From Noviherbaspirillum humi (GTDB lineage Bacteria > Pseudomonadota > Gammaproteobacteria > Burkholderiales > Burkholderiaceae_D), in contig NZ_FZOT01000002.1 of the NCBI RefSeq assembly GCF_900188095.1, positions 434,001 through 498,000 on the forward strand: a stretch of DNA of 64,000 nt, given 5' to 3'. Under the pieces are notes generated by a model, which was given only the letters and a program-made list of their open reading frames with translations, was not told the DNA's origin and made no database searches. Positions 60,675-64,000 of the stretch are shown here, piece by piece. Every line of letters begins with the position of its first letter. Positions within the stretch are counted from its first letter, which is position 1. The translations under genes were made by a program, and so were the position numbers.

Positions 60675-61604
60675 ATGCCAATCATCATCTCATCCATGCC
60701 GTTGCGCCTTTCCGCCTTCCTGTTCGCCGCAGCCCTGCTTGCTGGCTGCGTCGCCCCGCCGCAGCGCCAGGCGGGAGTGCTGCCAGGCAGCGGCGTGACG
60801 GTCTACGCCGCCGGCGACATCGCCGACTGCCGCTATCGCCTGCCTCACCTGAGCGGCGCCTACGAGACGTCGGAACTGGTCCTGCGTCACCTGCGCCAGG
60901 ATCCGCAGGCGGTGGTGCTTACGCTGGGCGACAACACCTATCCGGTCGGCACGCTGGCGGAATTCCGCGATTGCTATGAGCCGACCTGGGGCCGATTCAA
61001 GGCCCGCACCTATCCCTCGCCCGGCAACCATGAGTACTACACCGCCGGCGCGCCCGGCTACTACGGCTATTTCGGCGCCGCCGCCGGGCCGGACCGGCGC
61101 GGCTATTACAGCTTCCGCCTCGGCGGCTGGCATGTGGTCTCGCTCAACAGCGAACTCAAGGGGGAAGCCATGCAGGCGCAGCTGGCGTGGCTGAAGGAAG
61201 ACCTGGCGCAGCATCCGATGCATTGCACCCTCGCCTTCCTCCACCACCCCCGCTTCAGTTCCGGCGGCCACAGCGACAATCCGCGCATGGAGGCGATCTG
61301 GCGCACGCTGCACGCAGCCGGCGTGGATGTGGTGCTGGCCGGGCACGATCATCATTACGAGCGCTTCGCGCCGCTGGACGCGGATGGCCGCCGCGACGAC
61401 CGGCGCGGGATGCGGCAGTTCGTGGTCGGCACCGGCGGCGCCCAGTTCAGCCCGCTGCGCCTGCCGCAGGACGGCACCGAAGAACGCAACAACAACACCC
61501 ATGGCGTGCTGCGCCTGGTGCTGAAGGATACCGGCTATGAATGGACTTTCCTGCCGGCGCGTCACGAGGGCTATAGCGACGAGGGCGTCGGCCTTTGTCA
61601 TTGA
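60675..61604 (+). CDS. Metallophosphoesterase lipoprotein (purple acid phosphatase-like)
   Basis: A 309-residue lipoprotein: lipobox LAGC with Cys25, then a calcineurin-like fold. Ligand motifs are AAGDIADC, LGDNTYP, PGNHEYY, LHHPRFSS and AGHDHHYERFAP. This fits an extracytoplasmic phosphatase or phosphodiesterase; the substrate is unknown. GAGGAG precedes ATG 60675; the 21 in-frame codons upstream are not signal-like and are rejected. Confidence 0.88.
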   Translation: MPIIISSMPLRLSAFLFAAALLAGCVAPPQRQAGVLPGSGVTVYAAGDIADCRYRLPHLSGAYETSELVLRHLRQDPQAVVLTLGDNTYPVGTLAEFRDCYEPTWGRFKARTYPSPGNHEYYTAGAPGYYGYFGAAAGPDRRGYYSFRLGGWHVVSLNSELKGEAMQAQLAWLKEDLAQHPMHCTLAFLHHPRFSSGGHSDNPRMEAIWRTLHAAGVDVVLAGHDHHYERFAPLDADGRRDDRRGMRQFVVGTGGAQFSPLRLPQDGTEERNNNTHGVLRLVLKDTGYEWTFLPARHEGYSDEGVGLCH

Positions 61605-61633
61605 ACGACAGGCACATCAATGCGAGGTAAACC

Positions 61634-62206
61634 ATGCCAGGACAAGCCGGCGAGTCACTGCGCCTTTTCTACGCCCTGTGGCCGGACGATAACGTCCGCG
61701 CGTCGCTGATGGGATTGCAGACCCTGCTTCAGGGCCGCATCGTGCCGCAGCAGAACCTGCACATCACCCTGGCCTTCCTCGGCCAGCAGCCGGCCGGCGC
61801 GCTGCCGGCGCTGAAGGACATCCTGCGGCGGCTGCCGAAAACTCGGCTCGGCCTGACCGTCGACCGCATGGCCTACTTCAACGGCAACCGCATCGCCTGG
61901 GCCGGCATGCATCAGACGCCGGAGGCGCTGTTCGGCCTGCAGCGGGAACTGGCGCGCCTGCTGAAGGAGCAAGGCATCGCCTGCGACGACAAGGGAAAGT
62001 TCAAGCCGCATGTGACCCTGGCGCGGGATGCGGCGCCGCCGCCCGACACCTTCTTCACGCCGTTCACCTGGGAAGCGAACCGGGTGGCGCTGGTGCAATC
62101 GCTGACCAAGGCGGGCGGCCCGGTCTACACCGTGCTGGCGGAGCGGGCCATCGACCAGGACGTGACGGTTCAGGATGCGGCCGGCGCAGCGGCGCGGGAA
62201 AGCTGA
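61634..62206 (+). CDS. thpR: RNA 2',3'-cyclic phosphodiesterase
   Basis: 2H-phosphoesterase of 190 residues. The two HxTx motifs are H43-I-T-L46 and H126-V-T-L129, as required for activity. LRLFYALWPDD at the N-terminus is typical of LigT/ThpR. GAGGT precedes the ATG. It follows the metallophosphoesterase lipoprotein by 29 bp and converges on tcdA. Confidence 0.93.
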   Translation: MPGQAGESLRLFYALWPDDNVRASLMGLQTLLQGRIVPQQNLHITLAFLGQQPAGALPALKDILRRLPKTRLGLTVDRMAYFNGNRIAWAGMHQTPEALFGLQRELARLLKEQGIACDDKGKFKPHVTLARDAAPPPDTFFTPFTWEANRVALVQSLTKAGGPVYTVLAERAIDQDVTVQDAAGAAARES

Positions 62207-62249
62207 GGGAGGCGGCAACCGCCGGCCGCATGCCGGCGTCTCGCCTGGA

Positions 62250-63125
62250 TCAGAGCGCGACGCCGGCCGGCTCGGGAAGCGAATCCGGCTGGGCCGACGC
62301 TTCCGCCGCCAGCTTGCGCAGCACATGCGAGGCCGCCACCAGGCCGAAGGAGGCGGTCACCACCACGGAAGAGCCGAAGCCGGCGCAGTTCAGCCCGGTG
62401 ACCGAATTGCCGATGTCGCAGGCCTCGGCGCTTTCCGGAAACAGCAGCGGCTCGGTGGAGAACACCGCGTCGATGCCGTACTTCGGCTTCTCGCCGCGCG
62501 GAAAGCCGTGGTGGGCGCGCAGGCGCTTGCGTACCTTGGCCAGCAGCGGTTCGTGCTCGGTCCGGTTGAGGTCGCGGATCTCGATGCGGGTCGGGTCGGT
62601 CTGGCCGCCGGCGCCGCCGATGGTGATCAGGCGTATGCCCTGCTCGCGGCAATAGGCGATCAGCGCCGTCTTGGCGCGCACGTCGTCGATCGCATCGACC
62701 ACGTAATCGAAGTTGCCGCTGCCTATCATTCCGGCAATGTTGTCGGCGGTGATGAAGTCCTCGATCTCGGTGACGCGGCAATACGGGTTGATCTGCGCGA
62801 TGCGCTCGGTCAGCGCCGTGACCTTGGCCTTGCCGAGGGTATCGGTCAGGGCGTGGATCTGGCGGTTGATGTTGGACTCGGCGACGTTGTCGAGATCGAT
62901 CATGGTGATGTTGCCGACGGCGCTGCGGGCCAGGGCTTCCACCACCCAGGAGCCGACGCCGCCGACGCCGATCACGCACACCCTGGCGCGCTGGAAATGA
63001 TCGAGGGCCGGCTTGCCGTACAGGCGGGCGATGCCGCCGAAGCGGCGGTCGAAATCGATGTCTTCCCCGGCTTGCGAAAGCGTCAAGGAAGCGTCGTTGG
63101 AGCGGAGCGGGATTACGGTCGTCAT
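62250..63125 (-). CDS. tcdA: tRNA threonylcarbamoyladenosine dehydratase
   Basis: E1-like ATP-dependent enzyme of 291 residues that cyclises t6A to ct6A at position 37 of ANN-decoding tRNAs. The Rossmann motif is GVGGVGSW (53-60); RQIHAL, DAIDDVRAK and GGAGGQTDPTRI follow. A CCGTTA-TTT-TAACGG inverted repeat containing TAAAAT lies just upstream. It is divergent from the MFS transporter, with an FNR-type box between. Confidence 0.92.
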   Translation of the reverse strand: MTTVIPLRSNDASLTLSQAGEDIDFDRRFGGIARLYGKPALDHFQRARVCVIGVGGVGSWVVEALARSAVGNITMIDLDNVAESNINRQIHALTDTLGKAKVTALTERIAQINPYCRVTEIEDFITADNIAGMIGSGNFDYVVDAIDDVRAKTALIAYCREQGIRLITIGGAGGQTDPTRIEIRDLNRTEHEPLLAKVRKRLRAHHGFPRGEKPKYGIDAVFSTEPLLFPESAEACDIGNSVTGLNCAGFGSSVVVTASFGLVAASHVLRKLAAEASAQPDSLPEPAGVAL

Positions 63126-63173
63126 CCCGTTATTTTAACGGAGAGTAAGGGAAGTTTTCAGCGGGAATGTCGA

Positions 63174-63187
63174 TTGATATCAATCAA
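63174..63187. promoter_or_regulatory. FNR/ANR-type binding site
   Basis: TTGAT-ATCA-ATCAA is an exact match to the FNR/ANR consensus TTGATNNNNATCAA. It is centred at 63180.5, ~51 bp before the MFS start codon and ~55 bp before the tcdA start. Activation of the MFS gene under low oxygen is the likelier role given the spacing, but tcdA cannot be excluded. Confidence 0.65.
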
Positions 63188-63231
63188 ATCAAGACCTTGC
63201 CGCATTTGCCATCAACCTGTATCGTGTCGCC

Positions 63232-64000
63232 GTGCCTGTTTCCCCTACCCTGCTGCAACTCATTCTTCTCGCCATCGCCGCGCACATCGCGCTCGCCGGC
63301 GCCCGCATCACGACCTCGCTGTATGCCATCTCGCTGCATGCGTCGGAACTGACCATCGGCAGCCTGGTGGCGCTGTTCGCCCTGCTGCCGGCCGCCTTCG
63401 CGGTGGCGGCGGGGCGCTGGATGGACCGCATCGGCTTCGTCAAGCCGGTCACCCTGGGCTGCGTCGTCATGATGATCGGCTGCGTGCTGCCGGCCGCCTT
63501 TCCGTCGCTCGCCTCGGGCTATGCCTGCGCGGTGCTGACCGGCAGCGGCTTCATGGTGACCCAGGTCGCGGCCCAGCATACCGTCGGCACGATGAGCAGC
63601 CTGCAGAACCGCTCGCTCAACTACAGCTGGCTGGCGCTCGGCTATTCGATCTCCGGCTTCACCGGGCCGGTGACGGCGGGCTTCGTCATCGACCATCTCG
63701 GCCATCGCGCGTCCTATCTCGTGTTTCTCGGCTTCGCCGCCGTAACGCTGCTGCTGATCGTGATCGGGCCGCTGCGCCGGCTGCAAATCCATCGCGGCGA
63801 GCGTTCCGCCGATGCGGTCCGGCGCGGCATGTTCGACCTGCTGCGCGAGCCGCGCATGCGCGGCATCTATTTCGTCAGCACCCTGCTCTCCGCCGCCTGG
63901 GACCTGTTCACCTTCGTGCTGCCCATCCATGCCTCGCGCCTCGGCTTTTCCGCCTCCACCATCGGCCTCATTCTCGGCTGCTTCTCCATCGCCACTTTCA
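63232..64000 (+). CDS. Major facilitator superfamily transporter, cut by window edge
   Basis: The first 256 residues of an MFS permease: about seven to eight membrane helices, with the loop-2/3 signature WMDRIGF following LPAAFAVAAGR. The substrate is unknown. The frame is open from 63178 but contains no ATG upstream; GTG 63232 is the best start and has no Shine-Dalgarno, so the message may be leaderless. It lies downstream of an FNR-type box. Confidence 0.88.
   Translation, partial: MPVSPTLLQLILLAIAAHIALAGARITTSLYAISLHASELTIGSLVALFALLPAAFAVAAGRWMDRIGFVKPVTLGCVVMMIGCVLPAAFPSLASGYACAVLTGSGFMVTQVAAQHTVGTMSSLQNRSLNYSWLALGYSISGFTGPVTAGFVIDHLGHRASYLVFLGFAAVTLLLIVIGPLRRLQIHRGERSADAVRRGMFDLLREPRMRGIYFVSTLLSAAWDLFTFVLPIHASRLGFSASTIGLILGCFSIATF

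Overview
This window looks like chromosomal DNA of a GC-rich betaproteobacterium of the order Burkholderiales, most likely family Oxalobacteraceae (Herbaspirillum/Noviherbaspirillum-like). The assignment rests on remembered gene order (ompA-ubiG-gph next to gyrA-serC-pheA-hisC-tyrA-aroA-cmk-rpsA-ihfB-lapA-lapB, and exbB-exbD-lpxK-Trm112-kdsB-adk), on the protein sequences and on codon use. No similarity search was run. The DNA is densely coding and mostly housekeeping. I see no rRNA, tRNA, insertion sequence, prophage, integron or CRISPR array.

Layout. 1-2.8 kb: ispH (cut by the left edge), fkpB, radC and the L28/L33 ribosomal protein pair. 2.9-8 kb: a leftward block with a membrane fatty-acid desaturase, an MscS-type channel, a secreted PLD-type nuclease, an RsmB/NOP-type rRNA methyltransferase and purN. 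8-9.5 kb: a barstar-type inhibitor with a secreted guanyl-type ribonuclease, divergent from a secreted Pro/Tyr/His-rich protein. 9.5-16.7 kb: patatin phospholipase, gamma-glutamyltransferase lipoprotein, a short-chain dehydrogenase behind a striking palindrome, the proton-pumping pyrophosphatase hppA and adk. 16.9-20 kb: lipid A/Kdo genes (kdsB, Trm112-like, lpxK) in one leftward cluster with exbD and exbB. 20.3-25.3 kb: xseA, sodB, enoyl-CoA hydratase, a YlqF/RbgA-type GTPase and a histone-deacetylase-family amidohydrolase.

25.4-31 kb: a rightward, translationally coupled MoxR-DUF58-TgpA transglutaminase module followed by mltB and a DUF1415 gene. 31-33.2 kb: an AT-rich gap, a small HTH-like gene, cysM and a ComEA-like protein. 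33.3-48.5 kb: a long leftward run from gyrA through serC and aromatic/histidine biosynthesis (pheA, hisC, tyrA, aroA), cmk, rpsA, ihfB, lapA, lapB, ugd and the heptose kinase hldA. This run links DNA topology, translation, aromatic amino acids and LPS synthesis.

48.5-64 kb: a 628-bp AT-rich gap, ompA, ubiG, gph, then the most distinctive block: a four-gene DNA-repair cassette (MBL-fold exonuclease, ATP-dependent ligase, Lhr-type helicase, metallophosphoesterase) with overlapping or nearly abutting genes, followed after 10 bp by pncB. The right end holds an amidase, an acidic protein of unknown function, a metallophosphoesterase lipoprotein, thpR and tcdA. A consensus FNR/ANR-type box lies between tcdA and an MFS transporter cut by the right edge.

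The observations most worth a second look are GyrA carrying Gln at position 83, the FNR-type box, the palindrome ahead of the dehydrogenase, the RNase/barstar pair, the structured hppA leader, and the repair cassette linked to pncB. I found no clearly undescribed multi-gene system. Most signals are variants of known themes.
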